Source: Alphaproteobacteria bacterium (GTDB lineage: Bacteria; Pseudomonadota; Alphaproteobacteria; Micavibrionales; UBA1664). Taken from it: a stretch of DNA of 5,375 nt. Each line of letters starts with the position of its first letter. Within the stretch, counting starts at the first letter, position 1. The translations under genes were made by a program, and so were the position numbers. This document shows, one piece after another, positions 1-5,375 of this stretch. The notes under the pieces were generated by a model. The model saw only the letters and a list, made by a program, of their open reading frames with translations. It was not told the origin of the DNA and did not search any database. The DNA lies in assembly GCA_030427215.1 (NCBI GenBank), contig JAUHXB010000101.1, forward strand, positions 1-5,375. The letters are read 5' to 3'.

Positions 1-1602
1 CATATCCAAAACAAAGATATAACCGCGCTCTCCCCGCCCTTGGGTAATGGCGGCGCTTGATGCCTGTAACACCAATCCAACGGCCTCTTTGATCGTCATG
101 AAATACCGTTTAATATTTGGATCGGTCACGGTGATTGGGCCACCAGCTTCCAATTGTTTTTTGAATAATGGAACGACAGATCCACTGGACCCCAAGACAT
201 TCCCGAACCGTACAGTGATAAAGCGTGTGTCCTTGCCTTCCAAATCTAATGCTTGGGCGTAATATTCCCCGATGCGTTTTGAGGCACCCATAATGTTGGT
301 TGGGTTTACTGCCTTATCCGTTGATATTTGAACAAAGGCCTGTGCCTTCACCTTTATCGCGGCCTCGGCAACATTACGCGTTCCAATGACATTGGTCAGG
401 ATGCCCTCGGCGGGGTTTAATTCAACCAATGGCACATGTTTTAATGCCGCCGCATGAAAGATAACTTCGGGTTTTAAGTCTTTAAAAACGGCGTTCACTT
501 TGTCTTGATTGCGGATATCACATAAGATCGTGTTGATGGGCAGAGATGCATAATCATGCCTGACATCCCAATCAACGGCGTATAAATTATATTCACTGTT
601 ATCAATTAATGTGAGTTCAGTTGGTCCAAAGGACGCAATTTGTTTTGACAGTTCAGATCCAATACTGCCCCCCGCGCCGGTAATCAAAACGCGTTTGCCT
701 TTAATTAATTCGGCAATCGAATCTGTATCGATTTTGGTTTGGGGTCGTCCGATTAAATCCTCAATATCAATGGGTTTTAATTGAGGAGCAAAGGCATCTT
801 TATCACGGAATTCAGTCAGACTGGGTAATTGCGCGAATTTCAACCCCAGACGATCAGCCTCTGCCATAAGCACATCAATGGGAACATCCTTTGTCGCATG
901 ATAGGTCGTGAATACAATGCGTTGCGGGCTTTGTTTTTTCTTTCGCAACTTGGCGAATACGCGGCGCAATTGATCTGGTGTCCCCAAAACAGGAACGGAA
1001 TGGATGGTTCTGTTTTGGCGAACATCACTGGGATCCAAAATTCCAACAATGTGATAGGCGCTTTGCGGATTATTCATGATGGATCGGATAAAAATTTCGG
1101 CATCATCGCCCGCACCGATAATTAAAACACGTATGCGGTCTTTATTATGTTTCGCCCCTGATGGGCCCAATCGACCGAAATGCATGATACGATAAAATAT
1201 GCGTAATCCTGCCAAGCCCGCCAACATAACAAACCCTGTAATGACAGGTTGACTAAAGAAAATATGATCTAACCCAACATCATCATGGATAAATTCACGC
1301 ACACCAAAATAAAGGCAAATCGTGAACACAGACACCAGCGACAGATAAAATAAGTCGTTCAGGGATATATACCCCCATATCGCGCGGTAGACACGAAGGG
1401 CCAAAAACAATGTGATTGTAACAACACTGAATACTATCATTTCCGCCAATAGCGGCATGAAATCAACATGGATTGTGCTGCGCTCTAACACTGTTGCGAT
1501 ACCGAAAGAGGTAAAGACAACACAGAAATCCAACATGACTTTAATCATGCGGCTTTGAAAAACGCTGAGTTTTGGCTTAAAGGCTTTGATTTTATCATGC
1601 AT
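1..1602 (-). CDS. FlaA1/CapD-type membrane nucleotide-sugar 4,6-dehydratase, C-terminus cut off by window edge
   Basis: This is an open frame of 534 codons without a stop, running off the left edge at a Val-Leu-Asp-Met sequence. Four hydrophobic segments lie near residues 20-39, 51-69, 84-101 and 118-137, with the family's RAIWGYISLND after the second. A first Rossmann-like domain begins at VLIIGAG (159-165). The catalytic short-chain dehydrogenase domain begins at VLITGAGGSIG (305-315, GxxGxxG). HAAALKHVP is at 383-391, STDKAVNP at 427-434 and MGASK at 438-442. Met438 and Lys442 replace the usual Tyr-x-x-x-Lys pair, as in the long dehydratases WbpM and PglF; RYFMT is at 499-503. Relatives are about 600-650 residues, so roughly 100 are missing here. 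By family it should convert UDP-GlcNAc (or a related sugar) to a 4-keto-6-deoxy product at the inner membrane, early in surface polysaccharide or glycan synthesis. The ATG at 1602-1600 follows AAGGGG only one base upstream, so initiation may not be canonical. Family assignment is firm; exact substrate is not. Confidence 0.93.
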   Translation of the reverse strand, partial: MHDKIKAFKPKLSVFQSRMIKVMLDFCVVFTSFGIATVLERSTIHVDFMPLLAEMIVFSVVTITLFLALRVYRAIWGYISLNDLFYLSLVSVFTICLYFGVREFIHDDVGLDHIFFSQPVITGFVMLAGLAGLRIFYRIMHFGRLGPSGAKHNKDRIRVLIIGAGDDAEIFIRSIMNNPQSAYHIVGILDPSDVRQNRTIHSVPVLGTPDQLRRVFAKLRKKKQSPQRIVFTTYHATKDVPIDVLMAEADRLGLKFAQLPSLTEFRDKDAFAPQLKPIDIEDLIGRPQTKIDTDSIAELIKGKRVLITGAGGSIGSELSKQIASFGPTELTLIDNSEYNLYAVDWDVRHDYASLPINTILCDIRNQDKVNAVFKDLKPEVIFHAAALKHVPLVELNPAEGILTNVIGTRNVAEAAIKVKAQAFVQISTDKAVNPTNIMGASKRIGEYYAQALDLEGKDTRFITVRFGNVLGSSGSVVPLFKKQLEAGGPITVTDPNIKRYFMTIKEAVGLVLQASSAAITQGRGERGYIFVLDM

Positions 1603-1622
1603 ACCCCTTATATAAAACGGTA
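1586..1622. promoter_or_regulatory. Candidate shared divergent promoter between dehydratase and CobT-like genes
   Basis: The two start codons are 19 bp apart. TTGATT (1586-1591), a 17-bp gap and TATATA (1609-1614) form a weak sigma70-like pair on the plus strand. The expected start of transcription would fall on or next to the plus-strand ATG at 1622. TATATA is self-complementary, so it could also serve the minus strand, where the start would fall near the ATG at 1602; TTGGTG at 1638-1633 is only a poor -35 for that direction. The hexamers match consensus at four of six positions at best, so this is a suggestion from spacing and symmetry. Confidence 0.3.
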
Positions 1623-2386
1623 TGACAGACAACACCAAGCCCAAATTTCAAGACATCCTCAACTTGATGAATGATTTACCTGATTACCCAGATTTTAAAG
1701 CGGATCAGATTGAGCCATTATCATATTTGCAAGACTGGTTATCTCATCATTCACGGACCCTAGATTTATCCAAGGGGTTCTTGGTTAATCGATGTGCGCT
1801 GTATTGGGCGGGATATGACCAAACAGACGGGTTTGATGGTAAGGCCTTTGTTGAAACGTGTCAGGATTCGAATGGATCGCTTAATCAATTGGCTTCATTA
1901 TTGGACACCGATTTACAAATTTTCGAACTGGATCCGCATAATAATGACCGCCCATCCATTGATGATATCGCCATGGCGACCAGTTACGGCATGATGGGTG
2001 TTGAAGAAAGCACACAATTATTTTCCGCTTGTTCCTTTGGGCAAGGGGTTGAGGGCGCATCGCAAAATGCGCTGGATAACTTAGATGAATTTGAAAATTT
2101 AGAAAATTTCATGGCTAAACACTGTGGGTTAGATCACGCCGCCATGATGGGCGCGGCGATTGCCTGTATTATGAAAGGCATCCCTATGATTATTGAAGGT
2201 GCGTCAGGCTTATTGATTAAAACCCTATTGAAAAAAGAAACAGGCAAACAATTTTCAAATATTATCTATATGGATTTGGGATATGAATTGCCTGGGCACA
2301 GCATGATTGCATCAGCGATTTATCTTAAAACACTCTATGCCGCCGCGCCTAAAACAGATTGTGGAAAGATCAGGCAAGCCGCATGA
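1622..2386 (+). CDS. Diverged CobT-like protein (nicotinate-nucleotide:dimethylbenzimidazole phosphoribosyltransferase family), probably non-classical or inactive
   Basis: The product is 254 residues, against about 330-360 for CobT. Resemblance is by recalled family pattern. [10 protein letters not shown] (31-40) matches the N-terminal RLE-LA-WLA helix. [18 protein letters not shown] (87-104) matches the INxLA-LxVxELD strand region. [18 protein letters not shown] (114-131) matches the PAM-x-AxxxGxxAV segment. [20 protein letters not shown] (169-188) followed by MIIEGASG (189-196) matches the IAAxAGAxLAAxxxxVPVxLDG block, and YELPGH (221-226) matches SAEPGH. The KPPGSLG motif is absent. The GEMGIGNTT substrate loop is replaced by [10 protein letters not shown] (138-147). 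The C-terminal LGEGSGAALA segment, which carries the catalytic glutamate in CobT, is missing. Classical activation of the cobalamin lower ligand is therefore doubtful. There is no clear ribosome binding site, so the message may be leaderless. The stop overlaps the obgE start (ATGA), implying co-translation. The reading frame is uninterrupted, which argues against a decaying pseudogene. Confidence 0.62.
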   Translation: MTDNTKPKFQDILNLMNDLPDYPDFKADQIEPLSYLQDWLSHHSRTLDLSKGFLVNRCALYWAGYDQTDGFDGKAFVETCQDSNGSLNQLASLLDTDLQIFELDPHNNDRPSIDDIAMATSYGMMGVEESTQLFSACSFGQGVEGASQNALDNLDEFENLENFMAKHCGLDHAAMMGAAIACIMKGIPMIIEGASGLLIKTLLKKETGKQFSNIIYMDLGYELPGHSMIASAIYLKTLYAAAPKTDCGKIRQAA

Positions 2387-3393
2387 AATTTTTAGATGAA
2401 GCAAAAATATATTGTGAAAGCGGTAAGGGCGGGCCTGGATCAGTGTCATTCCGTCGTGAAAAATTTGAACAATATGGTGGGCCAAATGGTGGTGACGGAG
2501 GTAAAGGGGGCGATGTTATTGTCGAGGTTGTGGATGACACAAACACGTTGATAGATTTTCGATACGCTCAACATTTTAAAGCTGATCCGGGTATGCACGG
2601 TATGGGCAGCAATCGCAGCGGTAAAGGCGGCGAGGATTGCATCATAAAAATCCCTGTTGGAACGGTGATCTTGGCCGAAGATAAAGAAACCGAGTTATTT
2701 GATTGTGTTGAGGCAGGACAAACATTCACTCTATTAAAAGGTGGTGACGGCGGAAAGGGAAATGCCCATTATAAATCCTCCACGAACCAAGCTCCTCGTA
2801 AATCTACCCCTGGTTATCCAGGTGAAGAGATCGCAATTTGGTTGCGTTTAAAACTCATCGCCGATGTGGGATTACTGGGTCTTCCCAATGCGGGGAAATC
2901 TACATTTTTATCCGTGGTATCAAACGCCAAACCCAAAATTGCCGATTATCCATTTACAACGCTTCATCCGAATTTAGGAGTTGTAAGAATCGGTCATTCA
3001 ATGGAATTTGTGATTGCCGATATTCCGGGATTGATTGAGGGCGCAAGTGAAGGCCATGGCCTTGGCACACGGTTTTTAGGGCATGTTGAACGCGCAGGGG
3101 CCCTCCTTCACCTTGTGGATTGTACACAAGATAACCCGCATGAGGCATACCAAACAATTCGCAACGAATTGGAAAAATATAAAACAGAATTAAGTGACCG
3201 CCCTGAAATTATTGCCTTAACCAAATCTGATGCGCTGGGCGATGAATTGGCAGACCATGTCCGTGTTCAATTTGAAAAAGAGACTGGCAAAAAAACCTAT
3301 CTGATTTCATCTGTTGCAAAACAAGGTGTTGATGATGTTATCAATCATCTCTCACGAATTGTAAGTGGGGTTGAGGAAGACGCGGACGAATAG
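2383..3393 (+). CDS. obgE: GTPase Obg/CgtA, ribosome assembly factor
   Basis: Obg is a GTPase that binds the large ribosomal subunit and acts in its late assembly and in growth control. This 336-residue product starts at [10 protein letters not shown], the family N-terminus; a GTG eight codons upstream would add residues outside the conserved start. The glycine-rich Obg fold covers about 1-157 ([14 protein letters not shown] at 14-27, [13 protein letters not shown] at 32-44, [20 protein letters not shown] at 120-139). The G domain follows: P-loop GLPNAGKST (166-174), switch [13 protein letters not shown] (189-200), DIPGLIEGA (213-221), G4 TKSD (280-283, in place of the common NKxD) and G5 around SSVAKQG (309-315). 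It ends in a short acidic tail without the OCT domain found in Bacillus Obg, which is usual in proteobacteria. The start overlaps the stop of the CobT-like gene by four bases (ATGA), with CAGG eight bases upstream as a modest ribosome binding site. All nucleotide-binding motifs are present, so it should be active. Confidence 0.97.
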   Translation: MKFLDEAKIYCESGKGGPGSVSFRREKFEQYGGPNGGDGGKGGDVIVEVVDDTNTLIDFRYAQHFKADPGMHGMGSNRSGKGGEDCIIKIPVGTVILAEDKETELFDCVEAGQTFTLLKGGDGGKGNAHYKSSTNQAPRKSTPGYPGEEIAIWLRLKLIADVGLLGLPNAGKSTFLSVVSNAKPKIADYPFTTLHPNLGVVRIGHSMEFVIADIPGLIEGASEGHGLGTRFLGHVERAGALLHLVDCTQDNPHEAYQTIRNELEKYKTELSDRPEIIALTKSDALGDELADHVRVQFEKETGKKTYLISSVAKQGVDDVINHLSRIVSGVEEDADE

Positions 3394-3402
3394 AAAAAGG
3401 CG

Positions 3403-3421
3403 CTTGACTTCTAAGGTCAAG
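3403..3421. repeat. Inverted repeat overlapping the rpmB -35 element
   Basis: CTTGAC (3403-3408) and GTCAAG (3416-3421) are exact reverse complements separated by seven bases. As RNA the stem extends by a G-U and an A-U pair to eight pairs with a three-base loop. It begins nine bases after the obgE stop codon. No T-run follows, so it does not look like an intrinsic terminator. It could protect the obgE mRNA end, act as an operator over the rpmB promoter, or be chance. Confidence 0.45.
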
Positions 3422-3433
3422 ATGGACTATTGT
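3404..3433 (+). promoter_or_regulatory. Candidate sigma70-type promoter for rpmB
   Basis: TTGACT (3404-3409, five of six to consensus), an 18-bp gap and TATTGT (3428-3433, four of six) lie in the 78-bp obgE-rpmB gap. Transcription would start near 3440, leaving a leader of about 30 bases before the rpmB ATG. Ribosomal protein genes commonly carry their own strong promoter, which fits. The call rests on motif match and position alone. Confidence 0.55.
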
Positions 3434-3458
3434 CCGCCATAATTAAGGAATTTTATAT

Positions 3459-3463
3459 AAGGA
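3459..3463 (+). promoter_or_regulatory. Ribosome binding site deciding the rpmB start
   Basis: AAGGA sits eight bases before the ATG at 3472. It supports that start over the in-frame TTG at 3430, which would lie on the -10 element and add 14 residues not seen in L28 proteins. Confidence 0.75.
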
Positions 3464-3471
3464 ATACAGAT

Positions 3472-3762
3472 ATGGCACGTCGTTGTGTGGTTACAGATAA
3501 ATCAGTTATGTCGGGAAATAATGTTTCCCACGCGAATAATAAAACACGCCGTAAGTTTCAGGTTAATATCACTGAAACAAGGGTTTATAGTGAATCTTTG
3601 GACAAGTTTTTTAAGATCAAGGTAACAGCCGCTGGTCTTCGTACTTTAGAACATAAGGGCGGATTTGATGCATGGTTGTTGGATACGGCTCCATCAAAAT
3701 TACCAAATTCCGAATTGCGTACTGTTCGTAAACAAGTTCTTGCGAAAAAAGAAGCTGCTTAA
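3472..3762 (+). CDS. rpmB: 50S ribosomal protein L28
   Basis: L28 is a structural protein of the large ribosomal subunit. The 96-residue product begins MARRCVVTDKSVMSGNNVSH, the canonical L28 N-terminus. GNNVSHANNKTRRKF is at residues 15-29 and LRTLEHKGGFDAWLL at 56-70, followed by a lysine-rich tail. It is longer than the 78-residue E. coli protein and matches the alphaproteobacterial length. Only Cys5 is present, so it is the form without the paired CxxC zinc-ribbon cysteines. It has its own candidate promoter, a good ribosome binding site and a terminator directly downstream, so it can be expressed as a single-gene unit behind obgE. Confidence 0.97.
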   Translation: MARRCVVTDKSVMSGNNVSHANNKTRRKFQVNITETRVYSESLDKFFKIKVTAAGLRTLEHKGGFDAWLLDTAPSKLPNSELRTVRKQVLAKKEAA

Positions 3763-3788
3763 TTTAAATAAATTACTTAAAGATTTTT

Positions 3789-3817
3789 AAGACCCCGTTT
3801 ATCGGGGTTTTATTTTG
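3789..3817 (+). terminator. Intrinsic terminator after rpmB
   Basis: ACCCCG (3792-3797), loop TTTAT and CGGGGT (3803-3808) form a perfect six-pair, GC-rich stem that can extend outward through G-U and A-U pairs. It is followed directly by TTTTATTTTG. It begins 26 bases after the rpmB stop and 58 bases before tgt, so it should end most rpmB transcripts and leave tgt dependent on read-through or its own promoter. Confidence 0.9.
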
Positions 3818-3847
3818 TTAAATTGAAATATTAAGAAAGATTTTTAA

Positions 3848-5038
3848 ATGTCTAACCTTTATCCCAATCATTCCTTTGATATAGAATTTAAAGACCCTAA
3901 TTCTCGGGCGCGGATTGGTAAATTAAAAACGCCTCATGGCACAATTGAAACACCGAATTATATTTTTTGTGGAACAAAGGCCGCGCTAAGGTGCATGACA
4001 TCGAAACAAGCGGCGGAGGCGGGCGCAGATATCCATCTTGTGAATACATTTCACCTGATTGTTCAGCCGGGCGCGGATATTGTTGAAAAATTAGGCGGTG
4101 CGCATGGTATGACCGGATGGACAGGCCCAATGATGACCGATAGCGGTGGGTTTCAAATCTTTGCCTTTGGCGAAGGGACGGTCGCTGATGAAATTAAGGG
4201 ACGCAATAAAAACAACCCTAAGAATCGTTTGCTGCAAGATATTACCGAGGAAGGCGCGATTTTTAAATCTTACATTGATGGATCGAAATTTACTTTAACC
4301 CCCGAAAGTTCGATTGATGCCCAACGCAAAATCGGCGCGGATTTGATTTATTGTTTGGATGAATGTCCGCCATATCACCTTGATCGTGATTACATGGCGA
4401 AATCAATGGAAATGTCGCATCGGTGGGAAAAACGGTCTTTGGTTGAATTTGAACGTAAAGCCGATGGGTCGCAGGGGCTGTACGGTATTGTTCAGGGCGG
4501 CGTTTACGAAGATTTGCGTAAACAATCATCCGATTGGGTTTCACAGCATGATTTCTTTGGAACCGCAATTGGCGGGTCACTGGGCGTGACCGTGGATCAA
4601 ATCTATGACGAAGTGATCAGTTGGTGTATGCCTAATGTTCCTGAAGATCGCCCCGTGCATCTTCTTGGCATTGGATCAATGCGTGATGTGTTTAAGGGCG
4701 TGCGCATGGGGATTGATACATTCGATTGTGTCACACCAACGCGTATTGCCCGCCATGGATGGGCATTAAGAAAAGGCGCGCCGAACGAGCGGATGAATCT
4801 GCGCAATGGTCAATTCCGCGATGATCCAACGCCGTTGGATGAAACCCAAGATCATTATTATTCTCAAACATTTAGTAAGGGGTATTTGCACCATTTGATT
4901 AAATCAAAAGAACCATTGGCGATGCATATTCTGTCCGTCCACAACATCGCCACCATGACACGGCTAATGCGCGAAGTACGGCAAGCGCTCCGTGATGGAA
5001 CACTTGATCGGTTGGAAAAAGAGTGGATTCCAGATTAA
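3848..5038 (+). CDS. tgt: tRNA-guanine transglycosylase (queuine/preQ1) lacking the zinc-site cysteines
   Basis: Tgt replaces guanine-34 in GUN-anticodon tRNAs with preQ1 (most bacteria) or queuine, in queuosine synthesis or salvage. The 396-residue product has the family motifs in order: PHGTIETPNYIFCGT (29-43), NTFHL (66-70), TDSGGFQIF (97-105, general acid/base Asp98), DEC (171-173), QGGVYEDLR (216-224), IGGSLG (241-246), HLLGIG (271-276) and GIDTFDCVTPTR (288-299, nucleophile Asp293). Two oddities stand out. Where Tgt has CxCxxC plus a distant His as zinc ligands, this protein has Q334, H336, S339 and H365, so all three cysteines are lost. About 20 extra residues (near 107-132, VADEIKGRNKNN) follow the TDSGG motif relative to Zymomonas Tgt. 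The pocket reads GGSLG rather than GGLAVGE. The start ATG has only a weak AAGAAAG upstream and no clear promoter. Catalysis seems retained; whether it takes preQ1 or queuine is open. Confidence 0.92.
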   Translation: MSNLYPNHSFDIEFKDPNSRARIGKLKTPHGTIETPNYIFCGTKAALRCMTSKQAAEAGADIHLVNTFHLIVQPGADIVEKLGGAHGMTGWTGPMMTDSGGFQIFAFGEGTVADEIKGRNKNNPKNRLLQDITEEGAIFKSYIDGSKFTLTPESSIDAQRKIGADLIYCLDECPPYHLDRDYMAKSMEMSHRWEKRSLVEFERKADGSQGLYGIVQGGVYEDLRKQSSDWVSQHDFFGTAIGGSLGVTVDQIYDEVISWCMPNVPEDRPVHLLGIGSMRDVFKGVRMGIDTFDCVTPTRIARHGWALRKGAPNERMNLRNGQFRDDPTPLDETQDHYYSQTFSKGYLHHLIKSKEPLAMHILSVHNIATMTRLMREVRQALRDGTLDRLEKEWIPD

Positions 5039-5060
5039 TGGTTTTTAATAATATCGGTAA

Positions 5061-5228
5061 TTATCTGGGGCACATATCTAAGTTATGTGTGCTTGACGAT
5101 ACATTAGATATTTCATCTTTTTTGGCTGGAAAATGATAAGCCCCTGCTACTGTAGCACCAGAAATAACTATTGAAAAGATAAAAGCACATAAAGGTGCTT
5201 TAGAATCGGAATATCCATAAGTACTCAT
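5061..5228 (-). CDS. Unrecognised 55-residue single-span membrane or exported peptide
   Basis: I do not recognise this product. It begins MSTYGYSDSKAPL and has one hydrophobic stretch at about residues 11-30 (LCAFIFSIVISGATVAGA). A Lys-Lys pair (36-37) and a polar, serine-rich tail ending DMCPR follow. It could be a small membrane protein. Alternatively the AGA at 28-30 could be a signal peptidase site releasing a peptide of about 25 residues; Cys14 precedes the hydrophobic core, so it is not a lipobox. The case for a real gene is a GGGAG ribosome binding site eight bases before the ATG and a coherent start-span-tail layout. Against it are its small size, an AT-rich codon choice (many GCA, GCT, TCT) unlike the neighbouring genes, and no family match I can name. 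It is convergent with tgt and appears to be transcribed alone. Confidence 0.5.
   Translation of the reverse strand: MSTYGYSDSKAPLCAFIFSIVISGATVAGAYHFPAKKDEISNVSSSTHNLDMCPR
5182..5201 (-). repeat. Hairpin with T-rich trailer inside the small ORF
   Basis: AAAGCAC and GTGCTTT form a perfect seven-pair stem around a six-base loop. On the minus strand the stem is followed by TTATCTTTT, giving a terminator-like shape about 30 bases into the small ORF. Only three pairs are G-C, so termination would be inefficient at best. It may be an attenuator-like element or coincidence. Confidence 0.35.
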
Positions 5229-5236
5229 TTGTTAAA

Positions 5237-5241
5237 CTCCC
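5237..5241 (-). promoter_or_regulatory. Ribosome binding site of the small ORF
   Basis: GGGAG on the minus strand lies eight bases before the ATG at 5228. It is the best-placed Shine-Dalgarno match in this end segment and the main evidence that the small ORF is translated. Confidence 0.5.
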
Positions 5242-5277
5242 ATTTAAATTTAATTTCATATACAAAACCGCACCTTA

Positions 5278-5291
5278 ATGACATAAGTCAA
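5278..5291 (-). promoter_or_regulatory. Possible Fnr/FixK-type box upstream of the small ORF
   Basis: The minus strand reads TTGAC-TTAT-GTCAT. It fits the alphaproteobacterial Fnr/FixK pattern TTGAY-N4-RTCAA at all defined positions but the last. Its centre is about 56 bp before the small ORF start. AT-rich -10-like sequences (TGTATA, TAAATT) lie between, but none is spaced convincingly. One short motif in AT-rich DNA is weak evidence. Confidence 0.22.
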
Positions 5292-5375
5292 ATAAATTAT
5301 TCTAACTCAATAATATTCACCATTGCCATTTTGTTGCCATGGGAATAGATAATAAGGGAACTATTCACACGAACT

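Larger units (their letters stand above)
5039..5375. other. AT-rich right-end segment with one small ORF and scattered symmetric sites
   Basis: No recognised gene lies here. The stretch is more AT-rich than the flanking genes. It holds a minus-strand 55-codon ORF convergent with tgt, with 22 bp between their stops. It also holds a hairpin inside that ORF, a 14-bp Fnr-like box upstream of it, and a TTGCCAT direct repeat at 5323-5329 and 5334-5340. There is no convincing terminator for tgt between 5039 and 5060; the only symmetry there is a short AT stem without a T-run. Confidence 0.6.

Noticed and set aside
829..1125. A 98-codon plus-strand frame opposite the dehydratase gene
   Set aside because: It is fully antisense to a well-supported conserved gene and has no recognisable motif or ribosome binding site.
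2359..2382. GTG at 2359 as an earlier obgE start
   Set aside because: The conserved Obg N-terminus MKFLDEAK starts at 2383, and the extension would only deepen the overlap with the upstream gene.
1622..2386. Calling the CobT-like gene a pseudogene
   Set aside because: The 254-codon frame is uninterrupted, keeps family-like segments throughout and is tightly coupled to obgE, which fits a functional divergent protein better than a decaying one.
3403..3421. Intrinsic terminator after obgE
   Set aside because: The stem is not followed by a T-run and overlaps a good -35 hexamer.
3430..3471. TTG at 3430 as an earlier rpmB start
   Set aside because: It falls on the candidate -10 element and adds 14 residues absent from L28; MARRC at 3472 has a good AAGGA upstream.
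3763..3847. preQ1 riboswitch in front of tgt
   Set aside because: The gap contains one simple CCCCG/CGGGG hairpin with a T-tract, which is a terminator; the preQ1 aptamer's A-rich tail pairing into a loop is not seen.
5145..5157. Near-perfect palindrome TGCTAC-T-GTAGCA
   Set aside because: It lies inside the small ORF over Ala-Thr-Val-Ala codons; a single short palindrome without context is not enough to call an operator.
5297..5374. A 25-codon minus-strand frame open to the right edge, ending in TAA at 5299-5297, as the end of another gene
   Set aside because: An open frame of this length is expected by chance among six frames and no family motif can be recognised; an overlapping plus-strand frame from ATG at 5339 is equally open to the edge.
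1..5375. CRISPR array, transposon, prophage or defence system
   Set aside because: No spaced repeats, terminal inverted repeats, transposase or integrase motifs, or defence-type domains were seen on either strand.

Overview
The window looks like chromosomal DNA from an alphaproteobacterium of moderate to low GC. The ribosomal protein L28 is the longer form of about 96 residues seen in that class. Obg has the class-typical N-terminal glycine-rich sequence and lacks an extra C-terminal domain. I cannot place it below class level, and nothing here requires a plasmid, phage or transposon.

Layout. Positions 1-1602 on the minus strand hold most of a membrane-bound FlaA1/CapD-type nucleotide-sugar 4,6-dehydratase, whose C-terminal end lies outside the window. 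Only 19 bp separate its start from a divergent plus-strand gene (1622-2386). That gene reads as a highly diverged CobT (cobalamin lower-ligand phosphoribosyltransferase) family protein that has lost its signature motifs. Its stop codon overlaps the start of obgE (2383-3393) in an ATGA junction, so the two are probably translated from one message. A promoter-like TTGACT/TATTGT pair follows, then rpmB (3472-3762) and a clear intrinsic terminator (3789-3817). Next is tgt (3848-5038), a tRNA-guanine transglycosylase with its catalytic aspartates intact but the three zinc-binding cysteines replaced. The last 337 bp are AT-rich. They contain one plausible unrecognised minus-strand gene (5061-5228) for a 55-residue single-span membrane or exported peptide. 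It has a good ribosome binding site and a possible Fnr/FixK-like half-symmetric box upstream.

How the parts relate. obgE (ribosome assembly GTPase), rpmB (ribosomal protein) and tgt (tRNA anticodon modification) form a translation-related block on one strand. The dehydratase belongs to surface polysaccharide or glycan synthesis and is transcribed away from it. The CobT-like protein is the functional outlier, coupled to obgE but apparently unable to carry out the classical CobT reaction.

The points most worth attention are the zinc-site-less Tgt, the degenerate CobT-like protein coupled to Obg, the very tight divergent start region with a shared palindromic TATATA, and the small membrane ORF at the right end. 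I see no CRISPR array, tRNA, rRNA, insertion sequence or defence system.
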